Shown here in pieces: positions 1 to 7,184 of a stretch of 22,037 nucleotides of DNA; the first letter of the stretch is position 1, and each line of letters begins with the position of its first letter. This DNA comes from CAZPLZ01 sp964587525 (GTDB lineage Bacteria > Oederibacteriota > CAKKQC01). Position numbers and translations under genes: made by a program. The notes beneath the pieces were generated by a model. The model worked only from the letters and a program-made list of their open reading frames with translations. It did no database searches and had not been told where the DNA came from. The DNA is taken from assembly GCA_964587525.1 (NCBI GenBank), contig CAZPLZ010000032.1, forward strand, positions 1-22,037, in the 5' to 3' direction.

Positions 1-6
1 GGGACC

Positions 7-730
7 GTGGCTGTGAAACTCGCCGTTTTCGACATTGACGGGACGCTCATCAAGCACATGCCCACTGGCAATGATAAGTGCTACCTGCGCGCGATGCGTG
101 ATGAGTTTGGGATCATAGGCATGAAGGATAACTGGCAATACTGGAGGGGTCTGAAGGGTGCAACAGATAGTGGGATTACCGAAGAAGTATTTCAGGATAA
201 ATACCATCGTCTCCCGACAAAGGAGGAAATAGAGAAGCTAAAGAGATGCCTCTTGACGCTACTCCATCATGAATTTTCTTCGACTGGTTTGCACTTTGAG
301 CCCATAGCGGGTGCGCGGAGCGTTCTCGAAACTTTGCGGGGGACGGGGAGTTGGGACGTGGCCATCGCAACTGGGAATTGGGAGGCGTCTGCGCGATTCA
401 AACTTGAAAACGCGGGGATCGATATTGACGATATTCCCCTTGCATCGGCAGATGACAGCACAGAGAGAACCAAGATAATCCAGAGGGCAATCGACCTATC
501 TAAGGGATTCGGTCGTAAGTACGGAAAAGTTGTCTACATAGGGGATGGGTCATGGGATGTTAAGGCATCGAGGGACTTGGGTATTGGGTTCCTGCGGTAT
601 TGCGAGCGAGAAGGATAAGGAGGTCCTGATTCAAGAAGGTGCGGAGATCGTTGTCGCTGACTTTGAACGAAGCGGTGAATTTTTCATGGCTCTCGAATCG
701 GCCGGAAGTGTGATGCGTGCGCCTCTGTAG
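7..730 (+). pseudogene. HAD-family hydrolase, split by a +1 frameshift
   Basis: Haloacid dehalogenase superfamily phosphatase. Starting at GTG 7 (GTG 13 is an alternative) the protein opens with motif I DIDGT (Asp9 nucleophile, Asp11). It continues with motif II around Thr124 in ATGN, a candidate motif III Lys158, and motif IV GDGSWD (Asp182, Asp186). The first frame ends at TAA 616-618 after GIGFL followed by an unrelated tail. In the next frame, from 596, the sequence reads GIASEKDKEVL and then GAEIVVADF, the usual HAD C-terminus, down to TAG 728-730. One extra base around 589-597 therefore explains both halves. The restored protein would be about 240 residues, normal for the family. The substrate cannot be predicted. 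The 5' flank is cut by the window, so an upstream extension is possible. Either the gene is decayed or this is a sequencing indel. Confidence 0.8.
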
Positions 731-731
731 G

Positions 732-1393
732 ATGGAGAGTCAGAAATACCTCGGTCGCGGTTTAGTGTAGTCTGCTTTGATCTGGACGGGACCCTCATCC
801 CGTCAACGACAGTCTGCCGTCATCTTGCCGGCTGGTTGGGGCATTTGGAGGAGATTGATGTACTGGAGCGGCGCTATGCGGACGGAATGATAACAAACGC
901 TACTGTCGCTGATGAGGATGGCAGGCATTATCAAGGGAGGACTAGAAAGGAAATAGGTGGTTACTTAGAGTCCATACCTTTGATCGGTGGCATCGAGACA
1001 ACGGTAGGGAAGATAAAGCAGGCGGGGATAGCAGTCTTGTTGACGACGATCACTTGGCGTTTTGCGGCGGAGTATTTTCAGAACAGATTTGGTTTCGATG
1101 CTGCCTCAGGGGTTGAGATGGGAGAAGACGAGTCTGGGTATCTGACAGGGAAAGTTACATGCTATTTCGACGAATATAACAAGGCTACGTTCGTAGAGAA
1201 CTATTGCCGAGAAAGGAATGTGTCCTTCGAGGAATGTGTGGCGGTAGGTGATTCACGATCTGATATCCCTCTCTTTCAGAAAGTGGGTTTTGCGATTGGA
1301 CTTAATGCAACGCCGGAGGCTAGAGAGATCGCCCATGTATGCGTGGACACAAAGGATTTGACTGAAATATTGAAAGACATTTTGACTGACTGA
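732..1393 (+). CDS. HAD-family phosphatase (SerB-like), 5' end unresolved
   Basis: Second HAD phosphatase, resembling the phosphoserine phosphatase (HAD-IB) group. The frame that holds the family motifs reads FDLDGTL with the two Asp codons at 779 and 785. Motif II lies in LLTTITW, the motif III Lys in YNKATF, and motif IV is GDSRSD near 1247-1264; the stop is TGA 1391-1393. This frame opens at 731, directly after the stop of the previous gene, and has no ATG, GTG or TTG ahead of motif I. The only nearby ATG (732) is in another frame and hits TAG at 768-770. A start at 836 would remove motif I. A one-base deletion between 732 and 768 is the simplest explanation, giving a product of about 220 residues. 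Substrate unknown. Confidence 0.75.
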
Positions 1394-1435
1394 GATGGAG
1401 AAAGAGAGTGTCTTTTCAAAGATCAGGGACGGGTT

Positions 1436-1456
1436 CGGGGCAGTACGTTTGCCCCG
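1436..1456. terminator. Hairpin downstream of the HAD genes
   Basis: CGGGGCA (1436-1442) and TGCCCCG (1450-1456) form a perfect 7-bp stem with a 7-nt loop. No T-run follows, so it is a weak intrinsic terminator candidate at best. Its right arm overlaps the first copy of the 20-bp intergenic motif. Confidence 0.35.
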
Positions 1457-1470
1457 CTCGCGTTGTGGTG
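1451..1470 (+). repeat. Intergenic motif X, copy A
   Basis: First of three copies of a 20-bp motif with consensus RCCCCGMTCGCGTNNYGGTG. The others are at 4575-4594 and 5358-5377. All three lie between genes of the low-G+C block. This copy has GCTCG where the other two have GATCG. No protein is encoded here, so the similarity is not a shared domain. Confidence 0.6.
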
Positions 1471-1478
1471 TGAAAACA

Positions 1479-1496
1479 AACTTAAGAAGTTGGGTG
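1479..1496 (+). repeat. Intergenic palindromic motif Y, copy A
   Basis: AACTTAAGAAGTTGGGTG. It contains the inverted repeat AACTT-aag-AAGTT (1479-1491). It is identical at 16 of 18 positions to 3189-3206, which lies in another intergenic gap. It ends in GTTGGGT, which fits the GTTRRRY core used by integron recombination sites. Confidence 0.55.
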
Positions 1497-1503
1497 TCCC
1501 ATC

Positions 1504-1531
1504 TTTGTACGTTTGTGTGTTGAAGTAAAAT
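1504..1531 (+). promoter_or_regulatory. Candidate promoter of the nucleotidyltransferase gene
   Basis: A -35-like TTTGTA (1504-1509), a 16-bp spacer and a good -10 TAAAAT (1526-1531). Transcription would start near 1538, about 30 nt before the ATG, leaving room for the AGGAG ribosome site at 1553-1557. Confidence 0.45.
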
Positions 1532-1567
1532 CATGAGCGGGGACGTCCCAAACAGGAGTGCCAATCG

Positions 1568-2485
1568 ATGGTGAAGGAACGGCAATCGATAAAGAAAAGT
1601 ATCTTTGAACCGAGTCTTTCGACGACTTCGGCTCAATCTTTTTCTGACGTTCTCTCAAAACTGCAGACGAAGAATGAAGTTAATGGGCTTTTGTTAATCG
1701 GATCTGGGGCGGCGGGAACGCTCACTGGGAGCAGCGACTACGACCTGTTAGTTGTCCTTCATCCCAACACACATCGCTTGAACGTCTTGCTCACGTACGT
1801 CAAAGATCGAATGGCCGATATCGTCTTTTGTGGGCGCGATAACCTCACCAGCGCGTTGAAGAAAGGGCCTATTGACGTATTAAGGGACTGCCCATACGGA
1901 TTCTATTTCCTAGATGGGAAGATCGTGTTTGATCGGGATGGCGTTTTGCAAAAGGTCAAAGATGCCGTCCAGATGGCCGCGGCCACAGCAACAAAACCGC
2001 ACGCTTCTAGTTGGGCTTCTCAAAACATCAGAGCCTACCCGGTTTGGTGGAAGATCAACTACAACTTGATTGAGAATCGACGACTCGTTGATGCCAATGA
2101 TGCTGTCTATCAAAAAGCTTTACAATTCCGCTTGCTGTATTCGATCTTTGATCTGTTACCCGGATATTTTGTCATTCGGGGGGTGCCGTGGGCGGGAGAA
2201 AAGGCAGCAATGCGTTATCTAGAAAAAAAGGATCAGGGAATTTTGAAGCTCTTCCTGAGTTGCATCGACCAGCAGGACATGAGCCTCAAGTTCAACCTGT
2301 ATGAAGAGTTGGTCGAGCGGATCGTCGCCCCGATCGGGGCGATATGGCAAAAGGGCGAAATGCATGTGGAACTCGTGGGCAAAGATAATGTCAGAGTTGT
2401 CGAAGAGGAGTGTGTGAAGAAGGTGGTAACTCCATTAACGGAACTGGAAATGGCTCGGGTGTTCTGGGAAAAGTTGGTTGCGTAG
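1568..2485 (+). CDS. Pol-beta superfamily nucleotidyltransferase-domain protein
   Basis: A 305-residue soluble protein with an N-terminal minimal nucleotidyltransferase fold. Gly45-Ser46 is followed by SSDYDLLVV with metal-binding Asp57 and Asp59, and the third acidic residue is probably Asp84 in MADIVF. This is the GSx(10)DxD pattern of the family, whose members transfer an NMP from NTP to a protein, RNA or small molecule. The C-terminal 180 residues are helical-looking with no motif I recognise; one segment there is rich in Trp and Tyr. The start is fixed by AGGAG at 1553-1557. Standalone proteins of this class include HEPN/MNT antitoxins and antibiotic adenylyltransferases. No HEPN partner is adjacent, so the role stays open. 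Confidence 0.8.
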   Translation: MVKERQSIKKSIFEPSLSTTSAQSFSDVLSKLQTKNEVNGLLLIGSGAAGTLTGSSDYDLLVVLHPNTHRLNVLLTYVKDRMADIVFCGRDNLTSALKKGPIDVLRDCPYGFYFLDGKIVFDRDGVLQKVKDAVQMAAATATKPHASSWASQNIRAYPVWWKINYNLIENRRLVDANDAVYQKALQFRLLYSIFDLLPGYFVIRGVPWAGEKAAMRYLEKKDQGILKLFLSCIDQQDMSLKFNLYEELVERIVAPIGAIWQKGEMHVELVGKDNVRVVEEECVKKVVTPLTELEMARVFWEKLVA

Positions 2486-2510
2486 TTGTTCACCAGAGAT
2501 ATCCCAAGAG

Positions 2511-2529
2511 CAACCTAATTGGTAGGTTG
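2511..2529. repeat. Hairpin related to motif Y before the peptidase gene
   Basis: CAACCTA (2511-2517) and TAGGTTG (2523-2529) form a perfect 7-bp stem with a 5-nt loop. It ends 14 nt before the peptidase ATG. It has the same layout as motif Y (AAC arm, short centre, GTTG arm) but a different centre, so the relationship is tentative. No T-run follows. Confidence 0.5.
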
Positions 2530-2543
2530 GATGTTCTGATTTC

Positions 2544-3185
2544 ATGCGGTTATATTTATCTTCATATCGGTTAGGTAATCAGCCAGAGAGACTCGTTTCA
2601 ATGGTTGGCTCTGGTAAACGTGTTGCTCTCATTCTCAATGCTGGTGATAACTGGCCTCCGGCTGGCAGGAAAAAGGCGGTAGTCGAACAAATGGAGGCTC
2701 TAGCCAAGATTGGCCTTGCTGCTTCCGAGCTTGATTTGAGGGACTTCTTCCAGAAACCTGATGAGCTAGAGAAAGAGCTTGCTCAATACGACGCGGTACG
2801 GATACCGGGCGGCAATTCCTTCCTTTTGCGCCGTGCGATGTATGACAGTGGCTTTGATCGGATAATCAAGAGCCTGTTGGAGCAGGACAAAGTTGTGTAT
2901 GCGGGCTTTAGCGCCGCTGTCGTGATCCTGGCACCAACGTTGCGTGGGGTCGAGATTGACGATGACGTCAATGCGGTCCAAGCGACCTACGGGACCGATC
3001 CGCTTTGGGACGGGCTTGGAATTCTCCCGTATTCAATCGCACCTCATTATCAGTCCGATCATCCGGAATCCGCGACGATTGATAAGGTCGTAGAGTTCTT
3101 CACCAAAGAACGCATGCCGTTCAAACTACTGAAAGATGGACAAGCTATTGTTATTGACGGCCAGCGTGAAGAGATTGTTGGGTGA
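2544..3185 (+). CDS. Peptidase family S51 (dipeptidase E-like) protein
   Basis: A 213-residue cytoplasmic protein of the S51 family, which includes aspartyl dipeptidase PepE and cyanophycinase. The start MRLYLSSYRLG is typical of the family. RIPGGNSFLL is the usual GGN loop. The nucleophile is Ser123 in AGFSAAV, and the likely catalytic His168 lies in IAPHYQSDHPE. Canonical members have G-x-S-A-G-A; here Ala and Val replace the last Gly-Ala, so specificity or activity may differ. No clear ribosome site precedes the ATG; a 7-bp hairpin ends 14 nt upstream. The gene is bracketed by GTTGGAT (2526-2532) and its exact complement ATCCAAC (3185-3191). The natural substrate is unknown. Confidence 0.85.
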   Translation: MRLYLSSYRLGNQPERLVSMVGSGKRVALILNAGDNWPPAGRKKAVVEQMEALAKIGLAASELDLRDFFQKPDELEKELAQYDAVRIPGGNSFLLRRAMYDSGFDRIIKSLLEQDKVVYAGFSAAVVILAPTLRGVEIDDDVNAVQATYGTDPLWDGLGILPYSIAPHYQSDHPESATIDKVVEFFTKERMPFKLLKDGQAIVIDGQREEIVG

Positions 3186-3188
3186 TCC

Positions 3189-3206
3189 AACTTAAGAGTT
3201 TGGGTG
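3189..3206 (+). repeat. Intergenic palindromic motif Y, copy B
   Basis: AACTTAAGAGTTTGGGTG, 16 of 18 identical to 1479-1496. Together with the preceding bases it can fold as CCAACT-taag-AGTT(t)GG. It starts 4 nt after the stop codon of the peptidase gene. Confidence 0.55.
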
Positions 3207-3279
3207 ACCGGTACCTTCGTAGGGCTATCGACACTCTGCATTTGTGGTTTTAGATGACGAGAGGAGATAGAGCATAACA

Positions 3280-4023
3280 ATGAAGAAGGGGCATGATGTA
3301 TATGGGCGAGTTATGTGGGCTCACTATAAAGGCCAAAGTAGCCAACACATTGTCGAGAGGGATGATGGCCATACCAATCTAATTAGCAGTTCCAAACTGT
3401 ATTACGTTGGTTACAAGCATTGGTCCAAGCATCAAGTTGCGGCACTTGAAATGGCAAAGGGGAGGGTCCTGGATATTGGATGTGGCGCTGGTCGTCATGC
3501 TCTCTATTTGCAAAATAAAAATTACGATGTTGTAGGAATTGATAATTCACCACTAGTTATAGAGGTCTGTAAAAGGCGAGGCTTAAGGTGTGCGAAGGTG
3601 ATGGGGATTGATGACATAGGAAGGTTTCCTCCGAGGAGTTTTGACACGGTTGTGTTGTTTGGAAACAACTTTGGATTATTGAGGAGCTTCCATCGCGCTA
3701 AGGGATATCTAAAGAAGTTGTGGAAACTTACGCGGCCAGGGGCGAAGATATTGACGGAAAGTCGGGATATTTATCGGACGAGCGATCCAGTCCACCTCAA
3801 GTATCACGCCGTAAACAGGAAGCGCGGACGAATGTCTGGGCAGATGAAGCTACGAATAATTTTCGGGAGATCCGTTGGGGTATGGATGGAATATCTCATG
3901 GTGTCCAGGCCTGAGATGAAACGGGTTGTTCGTGGGACGGGATGGAAGGTGAGACGATTCCTATCCAGTAAGGGGTCATTGTATGTTGGGGTTCTTGGGA
4001 GATTAAAACGTTCACCTTTGTAG
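3280..4023 (+). CDS. Class I SAM-dependent methyltransferase
   Basis: A 247-residue protein with a Rossmann-type SAM-binding core. Motif I is VLDIGCGAG (residues 63-71), and the acidic residue ending strand 2 is in VVGIDNS. A motif II-like VVLFGNN and a post-motif LTRPGAKILTES follow. A substrate-specific N-terminal arm of about 60 residues and a basic C-terminus flank the core. The ATG is preceded by GAGGAG (3261-3266). The SET-domain gene follows after 23 nt with its own GGAGG, so the two are probably co-transcribed. The methyl acceptor cannot be deduced. The gene is markedly A+T rich compared with the right half of the window. Confidence 0.85.
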   Translation: MKKGHDVYGRVMWAHYKGQSSQHIVERDDGHTNLISSSKLYYVGYKHWSKHQVAALEMAKGRVLDIGCGAGRHALYLQNKNYDVVGIDNSPLVIEVCKRRGLRCAKVMGIDDIGRFPPRSFDTVVLFGNNFGLLRSFHRAKGYLKKLWKLTRPGAKILTESRDIYRTSDPVHLKYHAVNRKRGRMSGQMKLRIIFGRSVGVWMEYLMVSRPEMKRVVRGTGWKVRRFLSSKGSLYVGVLGRLKRSPL

Positions 4024-4046
4024 GTCAAAGTTGATGGAGGATTAAC

Positions 4047-4568
4047 GTGAGTGATATTTATGTTGACAAATCGTCCATCCAGGGTTTGGGCGTCTTCGCT
4101 GGTAGGGAATATCAAGAAAATGAAGTGCTGCACACCATCGATGATAGTCGCATTGTTGATGATGCCCATCCTGTCAGGCCTGAGCGTGCTGAATATAGTT
4201 GCCACTGTGATTATTTATCTGGTGGAAAAGTTGTGTTAATGCCTGTACCAGAGCGGCACATTAATTCCAATTGCGATCCGAACACGTTTGTAAAGACCGT
4301 GGGGAATATCCGGAACATTTTTGCTCGCCGCAAGATTTTGAAGGGTGAAGAGATTACCTACGACTACATCATCAATTGCAACGGGGGTGCTGTGTGGCAG
4401 TGCCAGTGTGGTGCGAAACGTTGTCGGGGGGCAATTGTATCAAGCTTCTTTGATTTGCCCATCGAACTTCAGCTTGAATATCTTCCGCTACTCGACGATT
4501 GGTTTGTCTCAGAGCATTATGGGAAGGTCCTCAAGTTGGTCAATGGGCAGGTACCTTGGAATCCATGA
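4047..4568 (+). CDS. SET-domain protein (putative lysine methyltransferase)
   Basis: A 173-residue single-domain SET protein. In order it shows GLGVFAG (residues 13-19), HINSNCDPN (71-79, the counterpart of the NHSCxPN pseudoknot motif) and EEITYDY with Tyr105 and Tyr107. A post-SET cysteine cluster, CQCGAKRCRG (Cys119, Cys121, Cys126), can bind zinc with Cys76. All catalytic elements look intact. SET enzymes transfer methyl from SAM to lysine side chains; bacterial versions have a few known targets such as histone-like and ribosomal proteins. GTG 4047 is chosen because GGAGG (4036-4040) lies 6 nt upstream. It follows a class I methyltransferase after 23 nt. Target unknown. Confidence 0.85.
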   Translation: MSDIYVDKSSIQGLGVFAGREYQENEVLHTIDDSRIVDDAHPVRPERAEYSCHCDYLSGGKVVLMPVPERHINSNCDPNTFVKTVGNIRNIFARRKILKGEEITYDYIINCNGGAVWQCQCGAKRCRGAIVSSFFDLPIELQLEYLPLLDDWFVSEHYGKVLKLVNGQVPWNP

Positions 4569-4574
4569 AAAGCT

Positions 4575-4594
4575 ACCCCGATCGCGTCGTGGTG
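4575..4594 (+). repeat. Intergenic motif X, copy B
   Basis: ACCCCGATCGCGTCGTGGTG, which shares the 12-mer CCCCGATCGCGT exactly with 5358-5377. It can fold as a short imperfect hairpin (CCcCGA against TCGtGG). It lies just after the SET gene, in the 58-nt gap before the next methyltransferase. Confidence 0.6.
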
Positions 4595-4626
4595 GAGTTA
4601 TTTCGATCTAGTAGGATGCTAGTGGT

Positions 4627-5343
4627 ATGAAGCTGTCGGAGGATCAACGGCAACTACTGCAAGAGCAAGAAGCCTACTACGAAGCTCGTGCGGCAGAATA
4701 TGAGGAATGGTGGGAGCGACGAGGGCGTTACGATCTGGGCGAAGAGGGCAATCTTAAGTGGAAGAAAGAAATCGCCGATGTGCGTAGGATCTTCGATGGC
4801 TTGCCCCTTAAGGGAGACATCTTGGAACCGGCTGGCGGCACGGGAATCTGGACTCCCTACCTTGCTGCAAGGGCTGACCACCTGACAGTGTTGGACGCGT
4901 CTGAGGCCATGCTGGAGATCAACAGGCGGCGGGTACAGGAGGCCGGACTGCAGTATCGGGTAACGCACGAGAAGGTTGATCTCTTCAAATGGGAGCCGTC
5001 AAAGGGTTTTGATGCAGTGTTCATGTCCTTCTGGATTTCGCATGTGCCGACCGTTCTACTTGACTCGTTTCTGACGACCATGGCGGCTGCTACTAAGGTT
5101 GGTGGGTGTCTTGTCATTTTGGAAGGTCAGAAAGAAAATCTTCGTTCTCTGAAGCAAGGAACGCAAAGGGTTGCCGATGAGATGGAAGAAAGAACACTCA
5201 ACGATGGCCGCACCTTCAAGGTGGTCAAGTGCGGTGAGGATTCCATGGACCTGGAGGCCCGGTTGGTCCGTGTGGGCTTTGAAGCGTGCATTGGAAGAAC
5301 TGAACAACAATTTCTGTATGCGGTAGGGTACAAGCGACAGTAG
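4627..5343 (+). CDS. Class I SAM-dependent methyltransferase
   Basis: A 238-residue methyltransferase of the UbiE/Methyltransf_25 type. An N-terminal helix has the pattern EAYYEARAAEYEEWW, common before the SAM core in small-molecule methyltransferases. Motif I is ILEPAGGTG, with Glu67 in place of the more usual Asp. The strand-2 acidic residue is in LTVLDAS, and FDAVFMSFWISHV matches motif II. The C-terminal strands end with QFLYAVGYKR. It is not closely similar to the methyltransferase at 3280-4023, so this is not a tandem duplication. No strong ribosome site is seen. It ends the low-G+C block and converges on the glycosyltransferase gene. Acceptor unknown. Confidence 0.85.
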   Translation: MKLSEDQRQLLQEQEAYYEARAAEYEEWWERRGRYDLGEEGNLKWKKEIADVRRIFDGLPLKGDILEPAGGTGIWTPYLAARADHLTVLDASEAMLEINRRRVQEAGLQYRVTHEKVDLFKWEPSKGFDAVFMSFWISHVPTVLLDSFLTTMAAATKVGGCLVILEGQKENLRSLKQGTQRVADEMEERTLNDGRTFKVVKCGEDSMDLEARLVRVGFEACIGRTEQQFLYAVGYKRQ

Positions 5344-5357
5344 TCGCTGCCGAGTCC

Positions 5358-5377
5358 GCCCCGATCGCGTATCGGTG
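5358..5377 (+). repeat. Intergenic motif X, copy C
   Basis: GCCCCGATCGCGTATCGGTG, in the 91-nt gap between the convergent methyltransferase and glycosyltransferase genes. CCGAT and ATCGG can pair around CGCGT. It could weakly terminate transcription from the left, but no T-run follows. It is also the right edge of the low-G+C block. Confidence 0.6.
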
Positions 5378-5434
5378 GGCTAGGGTAGTAGGGATCCGCC
5401 AAGGAGGAGGCATCGGCTCAAGAGAAAACTCTAG

Positions 5435-7108
5435 TCACTGGTTCTGGTGGGGACTGACGAGGGTGGAAATATCCACCAAGAATCCATGCTCAGCCGTCAT
5501 CCGCTTTACTTCGTTCCAATGAATGTATCTGGAGTCCTTCCGCAGGGTCAGCAGTTCACCATTCAGGGCGGCAAACAGGTAGGACTGGTTGATGTACGGG
5601 CCGGCCTCCTTGGGCTGGAGCCAGAGACTGACGATCAGATCCGGTTCCAGCGTTCCGATGGAGTAGGCGTAATCCCATTTCAGGTGACCGGGGTAGAACT
5701 CGTACCCTTCGTGCATGGGGAGGCGTGCAATCCTGCGGTCGCTTTTCCCGAGTAGATCCACACATTCCCGTCCGGAGAAATACGGCACGGTTCCAGCCCT
5801 CACCACGGCAACCCGGGCGCGGTCGGTGGTGATCCTGGTCACGGTCCCGGCGATTCTGACTTGGGCCTCGTTGCCCATGGCGTCGCTGGGCCTCGTCAGG
5901 AGCAGCCATTCAGAGAGAGCCTCGAACCGGCGGTGTCCGTTGAAGAGCACCACACTCACGCCGATCATCAGTAGCCAGGCCAACCGTCCATCGCTTCGAG
6001 GCGAGAGGCCCAGCCATCGCACAGCGTTTGTACGCAACTGCTCCAACCCAAGGATGAAAAGGATGAACAGCAGCGGCATCACCGGACTCACAAACCGGTT
6101 GCTCCCGCCCCAATCTTCCCAGGCGTCGCCGCCAACATATACGCTGTAAAAGCACGCTCCGAGTATGACAAACATGAGCAGCCGAAGAGAGCGGGATCGC
6201 TTGATGGGCAGGACGAGGATCGCTGGGACCATAAGCCAAAGGTGTGAATCAAAGAAGAATCCCGAGAGGACCGTCGCGCCTCTGGCGATCCGTCCCCAGA
6301 GTGGGTATCCCGTCAACTTAAGATAATACGTATTCGGGAGGAGTTCTCCGTAGTACCACTAACGAGCCAGCGTTGGTGCCCCCAGGGTCGCCGCCAGGAT
6401 CACCACCCCCCACACCAGATGCTTCCGGGTGTGGCGCTGTTCCAGCAACAGAGGGATCCAGAGGGCTACATACATGACGGCCATGTCCATACGGATCAGG
6501 ACCGCGCAACCCAGAATCCCGTACAGCACCGGAATCCGGTGAGGCTGTTTGTCCAGGCGCAGCGCCGTGGCCGCGGCCAGGCTGACGAGGAGGGTGAGCG
6601 GGGCGACCTCGGTACCTAACCAACCCCACGCATTGAGCGGCAGGTAGAGCCCAGTGACCACGGTCGCGGCGAGGGCCACCCGTGCTGTGGCACCAGGCAA
6701 CAACGCCGCCAGGCGGTGCACCACGATGCAGTTGGCTGCAAGACACGCAGCGCCAGCCGCCTGTACAACAACACTGGTCTTGGAGATTTCGAGGGGCAAG
6801 AGGTGAATCAAGGCCATGAAGAGCATCCAGAGCCCGTTAGAGAATCCTTCCACTTTGTCTCCACCGGGGTTCCACACCAAGCCATAGCCTTCGGCGAGAT
6901 TTCGCGCATAGCGCATCGAGATCATCGCGTCGTCGAACAAGGTGAAGAAACGAACTTCATTCATGATGAAACTTGTAGAGAAGATGTAAACACCCGCGTA
7001 AGCAAGATAGGCCAGGATCAGACTGGTTGACCACGTCTTCGATCTCATGGCGGCGAACACCATTCTCGATCGCAAGTTCAGGTGGGTAAGAATAGGGACG
7101 GTGGCCAT
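5435..7108 (-). pseudogene. GT-C type membrane glycosyltransferase, interrupted by an in-frame TAG
   Basis: A polytopic membrane protein of the GT-C fold, which uses polyprenyl-phosphate sugars outside the membrane. The N-terminal part has an FDDAMISMRYARNL motif (Asp59-Asp60, the usual catalytic loop) and NPGGDKVEGFSN. It also has several membrane helices. Reading stops at TAG 6361-6359. Without any frame change the next codons give WYYGELLPNTYYLKLTGYP, the diagnostic YYGxxxPNTYY motif. About 290 more residues follow, with membrane helices and a soluble tail. The total is about 557 residues, a full-length gene with one nonsense codon. ATG 7108 is used; Met codons at 7063 and 7048 are alternatives. 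Both pieces retain clean coding sequence, so the change is recent or an assembly error. Confidence 0.85.
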
Positions 7109-7184
7109 GGATAGGGAATGCTCAAATGGCTTAGCTCACAGCCCCATGAAACCACACATGGGCGGTGGAGAGAAAGGCTTTGAC

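Noticed and set aside
7..1393. The two HAD genes as one fused double-HAD protein read through the TAG at 728-730
   Set aside because: It would need both a frameshift and stop read-through; two separate HAD genes with indels is simpler.
836..1393. TTG 836 as the start of the second HAD gene
   Set aside because: It would remove the catalytic DLDGT motif encoded at 779-793.
2511..2529. Hairpin before the peptidase gene as an intrinsic terminator
   Set aside because: It has a short 7-bp stem with moderate G+C and no T-run after it.
1394..5434. A definite integron cassette array
   Set aside because: Motif spacing and the 7-mer complement are suggestive, but motif X lacks the AAC of the RYYYAAC core, complete attC sites cannot be drawn, several genes lack flanking sites, and no integrase is in view.
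6359..6361. TAG recoding in the glycosyltransferase (amber decoded as an amino acid)
   Set aside because: TAG is used as the normal stop by several genes here (for example at 2485, 4023, 5343 and 17369), so a recoded genetic code is unlikely.
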